A program made the translations under genes and the position numbers. A model generated the notes under the pieces. The model did no database searches and had not been told where the DNA came from. It saw nothing but the letters and a program-made list of their open reading frames with translations. Shown here piece by piece: positions 9,708-18,514 of a stretch of 64,000 nt of DNA. Source of the DNA: an uncultured Lachnospiraceae bacterium (GTDB lineage Bacteria; Bacillota; Clostridia; Lachnospirales; Lachnospiraceae); assembly GCA_947245585.1 (NCBI GenBank), contig CAMXPV010000008.1, positions 38,263 through 102,262 of the forward strand, read 5' to 3'. Numbering within the stretch: the stretch's first letter is position 1; every line of letters begins with the position of its first letter.

Positions 9708-11300
9708 CTATGCTCTGCCAAATTCTGACAAAACCAATCCCTCGTTTCTCTCAACCGTCATGCCGATACTCCACTGGTTGACAAAGAGCAGAAGGGGGTT
9801 GTCCTTTAAGTCCTTTATCTTTTTCATGTCTGACGTTCCCGTCAGCTTGTCCAAATCAATCTCTTTATTCTCGATCCAACGAATGTATTCATAGGGCAGA
9901 TTCTCCAGTTTAATCTCCACATTGTATTCATTCTCCAGACGGTATTTGAGCACGTCGAACTGCAGCACGCCGACCACGCCCACAATAATCTCCTCCATAC
10001 CGGTATTAAACTCCTGAAAAATCTGAATGGCGCCTTCCTGCGCAATCTGCATGATCCCCTTGACAAACTGTTTCCTTTTCATGGTGTCCACCTGCCTGAC
10101 CCTGGCAAAATGCTCCGGTGCAAAAGTAGGTATCCCTTCGTAGGCAAACTGCTCTCCCGGCATGCAAACCGTGTCACCAATGGAGAAAATTCCCGGATCG
10201 AAAACGCCAATGATATCCCCCGCATAAGCCTCGCTCAAGATCTTGCGCTCATCCGCCATAATCTGTTGGGGCTGGGACAGACGCATAACCCGTCCTCCCT
10301 GTACATGGCGCACTTCCTCGTTCACATCAAATCTGCCGGAACAGATACGCATAAACGCGATCCTGTCGCGGTGCGCTTTATTCATATTCGCCTGAATCTT
10401 AAAGACAAAGGCCGAAAACTCATGTTCCACCGGGTCGATCAGCCCGATATCCGCCTTGCGTGGCAGGGGCGTGGTGGTCATCTGCAAAAAGTGCTGAAGA
10501 AAAATCTCCACACCAAAGTTTGTGAGGGCCGAACCGAAAAATACCGGCGTCAGATCCCCCGCCTGAATCTGTTCCAGATCATACTCCGCACTGGCTCCGT
10601 CCAAAAGTTCGATTTCTTCGGTGAGTTTAGCGTAAAACTCCTCACCGATCTGGGCCGTTAACGTCTCCGTCTGGTCGATCGGAATCCGGGTGGCATGTCC
10701 CTCCTTCGTCCCCTTCTCCGTATCGGCATAAGTGACCACGCACCTGTCCTCACGGTCATATACGCCCTTAAAGTCTTTTCCCGAGCCGATCGGCCAGTTA
10801 ATCGGGCAGGTAGCGATCCCCAGTTCCTTCTCGATGTCATCCAGAAGCTCAAAGGTGTCGTTCGCATCCCGGTCCATCTTATTGATAAAAGTAAAGATCG
10901 GGATATGCCGCATCACGCATACTTTAAACAGCTTGCGCGTCTGGGCCTCCACGCCCTTCCCGGCATCGATCACCATGACCGCTGAATCCGCCGCCATCAG
11001 GGTTCTGTACGTATCTTCCGAGAAGTCCTGATGGCCCGGCGTGTCCAGAATGTTGATGCAAAATCCGTCATAAGAAAACTGCAATACGGAGGAAGTGACG
11101 GAAATACCTCTCTCCTTCTCTATCTGCATCCAGTCGGAAACCGCATGTCTGGCCGTCGCCTTCCCCTTAACGCTGCCCGCCAGATTGATCGCTCCCCCGT
11201 ACAACAGAAACTTTTCAGTGAGCGTCGTCTTTCCCGCATCCGGATGCGAAATGATTGCAAAAGTTCTTCTTTTGTTTATCTCGTCCGCATATGTTCCCAC
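9708..11300 (-). CDS. prfC: Peptide chain release factor 3
   Basis: A 530-residue translational GTPase that recycles RF1 and RF2 from the ribosome. The G1 motif is SHPDAGKTTLTEKFL near residue 22, G3 is DTPGHQDFSEDT, and G4 is NKMDRD. The domain order and length match RF3 rather than EF-G. The start is most likely GTG at 11300, which has GGAGG seven to eight bases upstream; the TTG at 11315 lies on that ribosome site. It follows the spoIIIA cluster. Confidence 0.94.
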   Translation of the reverse strand: MGTYADEINKRRTFAIISHPDAGKTTLTEKFLLYGGAINLAGSVKGKATARHAVSDWMQIEKERGISVTSSVLQFSYDGFCINILDTPGHQDFSEDTYRTLMAADSAVMVIDAGKGVEAQTRKLFKVCVMRHIPIFTFINKMDRDANDTFELLDDIEKELGIATCPINWPIGSGKDFKGVYDREDRCVVTYADTEKGTKEGHATRIPIDQTETLTAQIGEEFYAKLTEEIELLDGASAEYDLEQIQAGDLTPVFFGSALTNFGVEIFLQHFLQMTTTPLPRKADIGLIDPVEHEFSAFVFKIQANMNKAHRDRIAFMRICSGRFDVNEEVRHVQGGRVMRLSQPQQIMADERKILSEAYAGDIIGVFDPGIFSIGDTVCMPGEQFAYEGIPTFAPEHFARVRQVDTMKRKQFVKGIMQIAQEGAIQIFQEFNTGMEEIIVGVVGVLQFDVLKYRLENEYNVEIKLENLPYEYIRWIENKEIDLDKLTGTSDMKKIKDLKDNPLLLFVNQWSIGMTVERNEGLVLSEFGRA

Positions 11301-11374
11301 GTCTTTATCCTCCAAACTTTTCTCTCTATGACCAATGCTTCTATATTACCACAGTAAAAACATTTAAGAAAGCT

Positions 11375-12088
11375 TTATTTCTCGTCATCATTCACCGTAC
11401 TTATGACAATGGCATCCGCACTCACACCGGTTTTTCGGATCACAATATCTTCGATCTGGGCGCGCTGTGCCTCCGACAGCTCCGCAGTATTTACCACCAC
11501 GTCCACGCTGTCTCCGTCTATGCTGACGATCGCGTCGTTAAAGCCCTTCGCCTCCAGTAAAATCTCCGCAGCCGTTTCCTTCTCCGCAATATCCGTCATG
11601 GAGATCATGCTGTTTACCGCTTCCTGTTTCTGGCTCTCACTAATGTTGGCATTGTTGATGATCTCCAGAAGCGTTTCCTTATTTTGTACTCTGGTCTGCT
11701 CCTTTTCCAGCTTCGCGCCGGAAAGAGGCGACGATGTGTCGGCGGACGTAAACACAGCCTCACCGGGCGCCTCATCCATCTGTTCCTCCGCAAGCGCCTG
11801 GGCCAGCTCCTCGTCCACGCTGCCGCTGTCCGCCATCGTTACGTCGCTGTCCAGACTTTCAATCTCGCCGTAGGCCTGTTCCATGTCCTCATCCGACAAA
11901 TCCAACAAGGATGCGTAATCCGCCTCTGCGTCCTCCTGTGTCAGTTCGGTAGAGCCCACCTCTCCGCTCACGCTCATCAGTTCCTCGTCCGTCACCTTAG
12001 TCCCCGCAAAATTCAAGTACCCGGCAACTGCAATCATAATGGCAAGCGCCGTGATCATCATCTGGTTCTTTTTGATCATATTCTTCAA
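11375..12088 (-). CDS. spoIIIAH: Stage III sporulation protein AH
   Basis: A 237-residue SpoIIIAH, the mother-cell half of the intercellular channel with forespore SpoIIQ. One membrane segment lies at residues 8-28 (MMITALAIMIAVAGYLNF). A long acidic linker follows, then a C-terminal YscJ/FliF-like ring-building domain from about residue 130 (TLLEIINNANISESQKQ to the end). Last gene of the spoIIIA cluster. Expression under sigma E in the mother cell is known for the operon in Bacillus; no promoter was confirmed here. Confidence 0.92.
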   Translation of the reverse strand: MKNMIKKNQMMITALAIMIAVAGYLNFAGTKVTDEELMSVSGEVGSTELTQEDAEADYASLLDLSDEDMEQAYGEIESLDSDVTMADSGSVDEELAQALAEEQMDEAPGEAVFTSADTSSPLSGAKLEKEQTRVQNKETLLEIINNANISESQKQEAVNSMISMTDIAEKETAAEILLEAKGFNDAIVSIDGDSVDVVVNTAELSEAQRAQIEDIVIRKTGVSADAIVISTVNDDEK

Positions 12089-12101
12089 TTTCTTCTCCCC
12101 T

Positions 12102-12716
12102 TCACTGATTATTTGTTTTCATTTTAATTATTGATATTCTATTCATGTCTACATCAAATAATACCTGAATCGCTTCGATTATATCCCTGCGCACCCGCGC
12201 CTGATCCGCTCCCTGCGCGATCACCACCACCCCTTCCACCGACGGGGAAACCGTCTTCACCACAAGAGGCACACTCTGTCCCCGCTCATCTACGGTACAT
12301 ATGACGGACTTATCCGTCCTGTTTTCCGATACATGGCGGCTCCCTCCTGCCGCATCCTCCTCCACCGTATCCGAAAACTCCTCCTCCCCGTCTCTGGCTA
12401 AAATCTGCTCCTCCGACTCTCTCACATTGATCAGCACCTTAACTTTTCCCGCGCCCTCCACGCAGCGGAGATTTTCCTCCAGCTTTCCCTCCCAATACGA
12501 CACATAATCCTCTTCCATCGTATCAAGGTCGAACATCTGTTCTTTTTCTATGGTAATATCTGATGTGTCCAATAGACCGGACTTATTTTTTTCTTTTTCC
12601 ACAGGCAGGGCGATCACACAAAACAGGATACCCACCAGAACAATGATCAACCATTGATCTTTTCCGAGTTTCTTTCCCCCGCCAAACTGCCCGAGAAGTT
12701 TCTTCGCCTCTCCCAT
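12102..12716 (-). CDS. spoIIIAG: Stage III sporulation protein AG
   Basis: A 204-residue SpoIIIAG, a ring-forming part of the mother-cell/forespore channel. There is a short cytoplasmic N-terminus, one membrane segment at about residues 24-40 (IIVLVGILFCVIALPV), and an extracytoplasmic domain with KVKVLINVRESEEQILA and VVVIAQGADQARVRRDI, which match the SpoIIIAG ring domain. It lies between AF and AH with gaps of one and thirteen bases. Confidence 0.92.
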   Translation of the reverse strand: MGEAKKLLGQFGGGKKLGKDQWLIIVLVGILFCVIALPVEKEKNKSGLLDTSDITIEKEQMFDLDTMEEDYVSYWEGKLEENLRCVEGAGKVKVLINVRESEEQILARDGEEEFSDTVEEDAAGGSRHVSENRTDKSVICTVDERGQSVPLVVKTVSPSVEGVVVIAQGADQARVRRDIIEAIQVLFDVDMNRISIIKMKTNNQ

Positions 12717-12717
12717 C

Positions 12718-13290
12718 CTATCTCACCTCCACCCTTTCCTCCTCTATCTCCAAAAGGGCGGCAAACCGGCTGCGATATTGCAAAAAAGCAGGTTCCTCCT
12801 CTGGCTTTGCCGCACTTCCTATTACAATTCTGTCAATCCCTATTTGTCTTTCCTCTTCCTCCTCCACTGCCTTTCCCATCTCAATCTCTATCCGTGACAG
12901 GTAAAGTTCATCCCCATTCGACGGATTTTTTTCAAGCCGGATCGACACCTGTTTCACACGATAATCATCCCCCTCCAATTCCCGGTTCAAAAGCGCCCTC
13001 GTCTCCGCCTCCATACGGCTGATCAAGGCGCTGTCCACCCCTGTCTGGCCAACCCCCTCCTCTCCAAAAAAATCCGGCATATCTGTGGCCTCCTCCATTT
13101 CCTTCAAAACATCTTCCGGCCCTTTCCACTGCACTCCGGAAAGCTGTAAAAAGGGCCGCAGAAAAAGGATCAGAATTATGATGCCCGACACCGATTTGAT
13201 ATATTTTCCATACTGCTTTCCCGGCGCGAAATGGATGACCGCCTGCGCGGCAATCATGAAGATGCCTATTTCCCTAATATTTTTTAACAC
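12718..13290 (-). CDS. spoIIIAF: Stage III sporulation protein AF
   Basis: A 190-residue SpoIIIAF. Two N-terminal membrane segments (about 7-22 and 31-50, with SVSGIIILILFLRPF) are followed by a soluble domain related to ring-building motifs. It starts 13 bases after spoIIIAE and stops one base before spoIIIAG. Identification rests on position and the two-segment layout with the conserved GKYIKSVSGIIILI stretch. Confidence 0.9.
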   Translation of the reverse strand: MLKNIREIGIFMIAAQAVIHFAPGKQYGKYIKSVSGIIILILFLRPFLQLSGVQWKGPEDVLKEMEEATDMPDFFGEEGVGQTGVDSALISRMEAETRALLNRELEGDDYRVKQVSIRLEKNPSNGDELYLSRIEIEMGKAVEEEEERQIGIDRIVIGSAAKPEEEPAFLQYRSRFAALLEIEEERVEVR

Positions 13291-13303
13291 GTAATGCCCC
13301 CTC

Positions 13304-14374
13304 TCATCGCACCGCTTGTCCTGCGGAATAACTGATGACAGCCACCTGTATCATAAACATGCCCATGGAAGTCAGGGCAATCCGCAAAAGCATCAGATTC
13401 CCCTCCCCCACCCGGCTCACACAGTTGGTCAGCCGCTTATCGCTCACAATGCCCACAAGGGCCGCACTCAGCTTGATCACACAGGAGATCAGGGCAATCT
13501 TTATGACAGGCGCTGCACAGAGCACAACAAGAACCAGGGTCATGTACAGGCCAATGCTGTTTTTTACCAATACCGCCGACCCAATCACCATCTCGAACAT
13601 TCCCTCCGTCAGACTGCCTATTCCCGGCATGGAGGTAAGCGCCTTTTTGACCGCCGAAAACTCCAAGGAATCAATAACAGGCGATATCATTGATTGTAAA
13701 AGACTGAATCCGGTGATCAGCCAGACAGACGCTTTCACACTGCCCTTTATGACCTTCTCCAGAAGTTCTAACAACAGCGCCAGTTTTTCCTCCATCCAGA
13801 TCCCGTTGATCACAACCAAAAGAATATACCCATAGACAAGCGGAAGAAGAATCGTGAGGTATCCCCACTCAATCAGGTAAACCGCAAACAAAAGCAGCTG
13901 ATAATACGCCGAAGCCGACAAAGCGCCCGAAGCGCTCCCCACCGCCAGTATATATGTGGGAATATACAGCTTCATGAAAACAGCCACATTATTTAACATC
14001 TCCCGCACAATATCCGCCGTATCCGAAAAAAAATGAATCAGTACCGCAATCAGAAGCAGATAAATAAAATAAAAAGCAAGATCAGACACCTGATGATCTT
14101 TAAACAGATCTGCAAAATTAGAAAAAAGCGCCGCCGCCACTCCCAAAATTAAAATTGTAAAAAAGAGGGTCCGAAACTCCTCCCTCTGAAATAAAACCGC
14201 GTCCGACAATCCTCCGCCCAGTTTTTTCAAAGCTTCTGCGAGCTGTCCGCTCATGATATCCGAAAGCACCGCCTTCGCGTCAAAGGAAAAAGCAGGAAAC
14301 AGTCTCTCAAAATCAACGGTAACCGCGTCCATATCCATCTGCTCCCACACCAGAGAACTCTCCACCATTCCCAT
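13304..14374 (-). CDS. spoIIIAE: Stage III sporulation protein AE
   Basis: A polytopic SpoIIIAE of about 356 residues with several membrane segments (for example near residues 72-88, 100-117 and 172-192). The segment APVIKIALISCVIKLSAALVG near residue 290 is typical of the family. The ATG at 14374 has an AGGAGGGGAGG ribosome site. Compared with Bacillus AE, no clear cleavable signal peptide precedes the first soluble part, and only about 30 bases separate it from spoIIIAD, so there is no room for one. Confidence 0.9.
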   Translation of the reverse strand: MGMVESSLVWEQMDMDAVTVDFERLFPAFSFDAKAVLSDIMSGQLAEALKKLGGGLSDAVLFQREEFRTLFFTILILGVAAALFSNFADLFKDHQVSDLAFYFIYLLLIAVLIHFFSDTADIVREMLNNVAVFMKLYIPTYILAVGSASGALSASAYYQLLLFAVYLIEWGYLTILLPLVYGYILLVVINGIWMEEKLALLLELLEKVIKGSVKASVWLITGFSLLQSMISPVIDSLEFSAVKKALTSMPGIGSLTEGMFEMVIGSAVLVKNSIGLYMTLVLVVLCAAPVIKIALISCVIKLSAALVGIVSDKRLTNCVSRVGEGNLMLLRIALTSMGMFMIQVAVISYSAGQAVR

Positions 14375-14404
14375 CAAAAACCGCCTCCCCTCCTGTCAGC
14401 TCCG

Positions 14405-14791
14405 TCATCCCGCCATCGACTGTATGCTCTCCATCAACGCCGTAATAACCGGCATTCCCACGGAAAGAATATAGAGTTTACCCAACATTTCCACCTGGCC
14501 GGCCACGCCGCCGTAACCGGCATCCTTGCAGATTCCCGCGCAGAACTCACAGGCATAGGTGGCGCCCACCGCTTTTAAGAGCAGTGCAAGATAACTGTAA
14601 TTATCGCGCAGATATCCCCGCAGCAGCTCCATCCCCGACAAGATCTGCAAAAAATAACGCATGATATATTCCAATATGACAAAACAGACCGCAAGAGCCA
14701 CATAGACACCGTATTCCGCCTTATAGTTCTTGAGAGACACCGCGAGCAAAACGCCAATCACGCCGACCACGCCGACCTTTACCATATCCAT
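14405..14791 (-). CDS. spoIIIAD: Stage III sporulation protein AD
   Basis: A 128-residue membrane protein of normal SpoIIIAD length. I choose ATG at 14791 (MDMVKVGVVGVIGVLLAVSLK) because TTGGAGGAGAG stands directly upstream and because the longer frame would read into the repeat between AC and AD. Four hydrophobic segments are visible, and the C-terminal KLYILSVGMPVITALMESI matches the family. It works with AC in the membrane base of the channel. Confidence 0.9.
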   Translation of the reverse strand: MDMVKVGVVGVIGVLLAVSLKNYKAEYGVYVALAVCFVILEYIMRYFLQILSGMELLRGYLRDNYSYLALLLKAVGATYACEFCAGICKDAGYGGVAGQVEMLGKLYILSVGMPVITALMESIQSMAG

Positions 14792-14811
14792 TCTAACTCT
14801 CCTCCAACTGA

Positions 14812-14861
14812 TGCCGAGCCTGCGCAGCAGCGCTCGAGATTGAATCGTCAGATTCAATCGC
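14812..14861. repeat. Double-hairpin intergenic repeat, copy 1
   Basis: This fills the spoIIIAC-spoIIIAD gap. A head with nested pairing CGAG/CTCG and CTGC/GCAG is followed by a perfect 9-bp hairpin GATTGAATC-GTCA-GATTCAATC (14838-14859). The head sequence TGCCGAGNCTGCGNAGCAG is shared with the copy at 30928. The hairpin abuts the spoIIIAC stop codon on the coding strand. Confidence 0.6.
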
Positions 14862-15056
14862 TTACAAATCGAACAGCTGCTGCATCATCACAAACAGATC
14901 GTATATATAGGGAACAATCCAAGTTAAAACAAGAATTAATCCGGCAAGGCTGATCAGAAAGGCATGTTCCTCCCTTCCGCTGTGTTTTAAAACTTGATTT
15001 AATATTGTAACTAAGATACCGACCGCCGCTATCTTAAAAATCAGACTTACGCTCAT
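14862..15056 (-). CDS. spoIIIAC: Stage III sporulation protein AC
   Basis: A 64-residue protein with two membrane segments (about 5-20 and 33-52, the latter FLISLAGLILVLTWIVPYIY). Length and pattern match SpoIIIAC. It is separated from spoIIIAB by about 20 bases and from spoIIIAD by a hairpin-bearing repeat. Confidence 0.92.
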   Translation of the reverse strand: MSVSLIFKIAAVGILVTILNQVLKHSGREEHAFLISLAGLILVLTWIVPYIYDLFVMMQQLFDL

Positions 15057-15077
15057 CCTTCCTCCCTGTCGTTTCCA

Positions 15078-15596
15078 TCACAGCAGTACAATTGCCAGAA
15101 GAAGTCCCGTCAAAATACTTACGCTGCGTATCATTTTTGATCTGTTTTCATAGGTCTCCTCCGCCTGCCTGTATCTGCCCTCCAGGAAAGTCTCCGCCTG
15201 GCCGATTCGCCCCGATTGGCCGACCTCCTCCCGGAAACTCAGCGTTTTCGGAAGGAGAGTCATCGTTTCCCTCTCATCCTCCCGCAGCGGAAGTCCTTCC
15301 AGACAGATTCCCATCTCCGTCTCCCATACTTTTGAGAAATTCCCCCCGCTCTCCTCCCTCGTCCCGTCGTAAATCCGCGAGAAACAGATTTTATAGCAGC
15401 CGTCATTTAATTCAGAAAGGAGCAGGCAAACCTCCGGCAGCGTATGCTTTCCGTAAGAAATCTCCCCCCGCATCTGTCCCAATATCTGAACCAATGTCCG
15501 TAAATGTTTGACCCGCTCCTTTTCCACCATAACTTTTGTGTTTCCCCATCCGGCACAGCCGGCCAGAATGCAAAAAACGCCGATCAGCTTAAACAT
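15078..15596 (-). CDS. spoIIIAB: Stage III sporulation protein AB
   Basis: A 172-residue SpoIIIAB. It has an N-terminal hydrophobic segment (MFKLIGVFCILAGCAGWG), a helical soluble domain related to type II secretion GspF proteins, with LGQMRGEISYGKHTLPEVC, and a C-terminal membrane segment SVSILTGLLLAIVLL. It overlaps the spoIIIAA end by 13 bases. Confidence 0.92.
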   Translation of the reverse strand: MFKLIGVFCILAGCAGWGNTKVMVEKERVKHLRTLVQILGQMRGEISYGKHTLPEVCLLLSELNDGCYKICFSRIYDGTREESGGNFSKVWETEMGICLEGLPLREDERETMTLLPKTLSFREEVGQSGRIGQAETFLEGRYRQAEETYENRSKMIRSVSILTGLLLAIVLL

Positions 15597-16537
15597 GATT
15601 TCCCTTCCCCGTCATAAACCCCCGTGATTCTGCAAACGCCTGTCCTTCTGTCCAATATCACATACCTCTGAAACAAACCCATTTCCATTACATAACGCAT
15701 ATAATTTTTATTGTGTATCTCCTCCAGGGAGCCGCCGTGCACTGTGGCAAGCAGACGGCAGCCGCATCCGCCCGCCATCTGCAATGCCTGCACATCCTCG
15801 ATGCTCCCCAGTTCATCCACAGCCAATACCTGTGGGGCCATGGAACGGATTAACATCATCATACCTTCAATCTTAGAACAGCCATCCAACACATCTGTGC
15901 GGATTCCCACGTCATTCTGGGGAACGCCCAGATAACTTCCGGCAATCTCCGACCGCTCATCCACAACGCTCACATTGACGCCTGCCCCATATGCGGAACC
16001 CTCAGACACCTGTCTGATCATGTCCCTGAGCATGGTCGTCTTTCCTCCTCCCGGCGGCGATATCAACAGCGTATTCAGCACATGTCCGTCCTCAAAAAGA
16101 AAGGGAAGCACAGGGTCAGCGGCTCCCCGTATCTGATGGGCAATGCGGATATTTAAATAACGTATGTATTTTATATTTTTAATTCGGCCCTCTTCGTCCA
16201 ATACCACTTGGCCGGCTAAACCAACCCTATGTCCTCCCTGCACGGTCAAAAATCCCTGTCTGATCTCATCCGCAAAGGCGTAAACGGAATAGCGGCACAG
16301 ATGCTTTACTAACTCCTCCAGATCCGCCGGGCCGGGCCGCGCAGCTTTCTCCGGCCTGTCCACAATCCTTCCCCGCTCGTCCACAAAGCTTTCCCTGTTT
16401 TCCATCCACACAGACAGCGGCATACCCGCTCGAAGTCTGATCTCCTGCAGGCTTTCCGCCCGCTTGGCCACCTCCCGCCATCTGTCCCTGACCGCTTCCG
16501 GAAACAGGCAAAGAACATCCTCCCGGCGCATTTCCAT
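15584..16537 (-). CDS. spoIIIAA: Stage III sporulation protein AA (ATPase)
   Basis: A secretion-type ATPase of about 317 residues that powers the spoIIIA channel. Walker A is SPPGGGKTTMLRDMIR, a Walker B-like segment is QVLAVDELGSIEDV, and a conserved NVSVVDERSEIAGSY precedes it. Two ATGs (16537 and 16531) follow an AAGGGGGG site and either may be used; the longer frame to 16576 has no ribosome site. First gene of the cluster. Confidence 0.92.
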   Translation of the reverse strand: MEMRREDVLCLFPEAVRDRWREVAKRAESLQEIRLRAGMPLSVWMENRESFVDERGRIVDRPEKAARPGPADLEELVKHLCRYSVYAFADEIRQGFLTVQGGHRVGLAGQVVLDEEGRIKNIKYIRYLNIRIAHQIRGAADPVLPFLFEDGHVLNTLLISPPGGGKTTMLRDMIRQVSEGSAYGAGVNVSVVDERSEIAGSYLGVPQNDVGIRTDVLDGCSKIEGMMMLIRSMAPQVLAVDELGSIEDVQALQMAGGCGCRLLATVHGGSLEEIHNKNYMRYVMEMGLFQRYVILDRRTGVCRITGVYDGEGKSCLS

Positions 16538-16582
16538 CCCCCCTTGTCTCATTACAATATATGAGACTTTGTCCAACTTATG

Positions 16583-16635
16583 CTTGCAAAAATTGAGCTT
16601 TGCTCAATTGCGAGATTTACCTACGGCAGACTCGG
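16583..16635 (-). repeat. Double-hairpin intergenic repeat, copy 3 (diverged)
   Basis: On the minus strand a CCGAG-CTGC head is followed by CTCG and then by a hairpin with stem AATTGAGC/GCTCAATT and loop AAA (16591-16609). This is the same layout as the copies at 14812 and 30928, with a different stem sequence. It lies upstream of spoIIIAA. Confidence 0.4.
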
Positions 16636-16730
16636 ACGCAGACACACTCGAACATCCTGAAAAAACCAGTAGCATTTATTTAAAAAAAAGGGTAGAATAG
16701 ATAAGGAAAAATGGTAAAAGAGGAATCAAT

Positions 16731-17561
16731 ATGAAGTTGGACATGCACTGTCACACAAAAGAGGGATCACCCGACGGAAAAGTAGAATTACTGGAAAATA
16801 TCTCCATCCTTAAGCAGAAAGGCTATCAGGGGATGTTGATCGCGGACCACAACTCCTACAAAGCCTACCGTTATTACAAAAAACTGAAAAAAAAGCCTGA
16901 TGACTTTGTTGTCCTGAAAGGCATAGAATACGATACCCTGAACGCGGGCCACATGCTTGTCATCATGCCCACCGGTGTCAATCTTCCGATTCTGGAACTC
17001 AGAGGGCTGCCCCTCCTTCTTCTCATTGAGATCGTTCACTTTCACGGTGGCATCCTGGGCCCTGCCCACCCCTACGGGGAGCGCTTTTTGAGCGTCTGCA
17101 GCACCATGCGCAATAAACTAAACTCCGTGATCTACCGCAAATTTGACTTCGTAGAAGGTTACAATGCCTGCGAGGATGCAGATTCCAATATGCGCGCCAT
17201 GGCGCTTGCAAAAAAATATGACCTTCCCTGCTTTGGCGGCAGCGATTCCCACAAGGAGGACTGCGCCGGTTTCGGCTACACCATTTTGCAGGAAGATATT
17301 GCCAACGAGACGGAGTTAATCAATTATATCCGCGCAAAAAAGGCGACCATCATCGGCGGCCGCCACTACATGCACACCACGAAGGCGAAACTTGGCAAGG
17401 CGAACAATATCCTTGTGTACTCCTTCTGGCTCTATAATAAATTTCTGGCGCTGTTTCGCAAAAAGGCGCGTAACCTGGAACTGATGGAAAATCAACTTCT
17501 CGACTCCATCCTTGCCAACAAGCGGAAACCCACACGCTATATTACATTGGGAGACGATTAA
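16731..17561 (+). CDS. PHP-domain phosphoesterase
   Basis: A 276-residue protein with a PHP (polymerase and histidinol phosphatase) metal-binding fold. The first metal motif DMHCHTKEGSPDG is at residues 4-16; others are IADHNSYKAYRYY, GPAHPYGE and GGSDSHKED. Substrate is unknown; relatives include 3',5'-nucleotide phosphatases and histidinol-phosphatase-like enzymes. It is transcribed opposite to the spoIIIA cluster and overlaps the end of the converging downstream gene by four bases. A TAGAAT -10-like box lies about 40 bases upstream. Confidence 0.85.
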   Translation: MKLDMHCHTKEGSPDGKVELLENISILKQKGYQGMLIADHNSYKAYRYYKKLKKKPDDFVVLKGIEYDTLNAGHMLVIMPTGVNLPILELRGLPLLLLIEIVHFHGGILGPAHPYGERFLSVCSTMRNKLNSVIYRKFDFVEGYNACEDADSNMRAMALAKKYDLPCFGGSDSHKEDCAGFGYTILQEDIANETELINYIRAKKATIIGGRHYMHTTKAKLGKANNILVYSFWLYNKFLALFRKKARNLELMENQLLDSILANKRKPTRYITLGDD

Positions 17562-18514
17562 TTTGACTGTGTTCCTTTTTCCTGTTTATCGTTGGCCATC
17601 TCCTTCAACTCTTCAAAGGCGCTCTCATAAACCTGTGAGCGCATGGAGGGATTATTCAGTATCATATCACGCTTAAAGAAATCCAAACGCCCAATCCCTT
17701 TATCCCGTTCCCGGTACAGGCTGAACTTTCCCCGCAGTTCGGCAATCTCTTCCCTGGCGCTCTCCCCAAAGGCAGAAGGCCTGCTCAAAAGCATATCCTT
17801 TATCGTGGCAAAGCCCTGTTCCAGACTCGCCGAAAGTTCGTTTAACCGAAGTTCCCTGCGCTCTTCCTTGTCGATCCGTCTCTGCTCCTTCTCTTCGTTG
17901 TTGAAGGCAATCATCACGTCCAGACGTTTCTGTATACGCTCCAACTCCTCCCTCACCTTCACGATTTTTACCATAATATCGCGCAGATCCAGAGCTGCCT
18001 TAAAAGACAGTGTAAAATCGGCCACAATATAGACCGTCAGAATGACCGTCACATAATATAACACCTGTCCCGGCATCATATACACCATACTCTCGATGGG
18101 TCGATGTATCACCCTCGTCATCAATACCGTAAACAGCCCCCACGTCAGCGAGGACCGCAGACAGATATGCCCTTGAAAATTGAGGAACCGATTAGAATAA
18201 TCCCAATATCTCATTTTGAAAAGCGCCTCCATGACTACTCCCGTCACATATTCAAGCGCTGTCGCCCCGATCACACCCGATATATAGGTCAGCCAAATGT
18301 TGTCCGCGTAAGGTCTGGACACCACCAACATCATGATCGCACCACTTCCGTACAACGTTAGAAAGGGGCCTCTCATAAAGCCCCTGTTCACCCATTTGCG
18401 AGATTTAAGCGACACAAACACCGACTCGAAACACCAACCGGCAAAACAGTAAAAGTAAAAGAAAAACAACCACTGTAATCCATTATAGTTAAACATATAA
18501 AACAAACTCCTCAC
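17558..18514 (-). CDS. Membrane protein of the putative ABC-transporter type IV family (CmpB-like)
   Basis: A 318-residue protein whose N-terminal half has about five membrane segments and the family signature YCFAGWCFESVFVSLKSRKWVNRGF with GPFLTLYGSGA. The C-terminal half (from about residue 195) is a charged coiled coil. Family name comes from old annotation; true function is not established. Its start codon overlaps the end of the upstream CobW-like gene by four bases, so the pair is probably coupled. Confidence 0.75.
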   Translation of the reverse strand: MRSLFYMFNYNGLQWLFFFYFYCFAGWCFESVFVSLKSRKWVNRGFMRGPFLTLYGSGAIMMLVVSRPYADNIWLTYISGVIGATALEYVTGVVMEALFKMRYWDYSNRFLNFQGHICLRSSLTWGLFTVLMTRVIHRPIESMVYMMPGQVLYYVTVILTVYIVADFTLSFKAALDLRDIMVKIVKVREELERIQKRLDVMIAFNNEEKEQRRIDKEERRELRLNELSASLEQGFATIKDMLLSRPSAFGESAREEIAELRGKFSLYRERDKGIGRLDFFKRDMILNNPSMRSQVYESAFEELKEMANDKQEKGTQSN

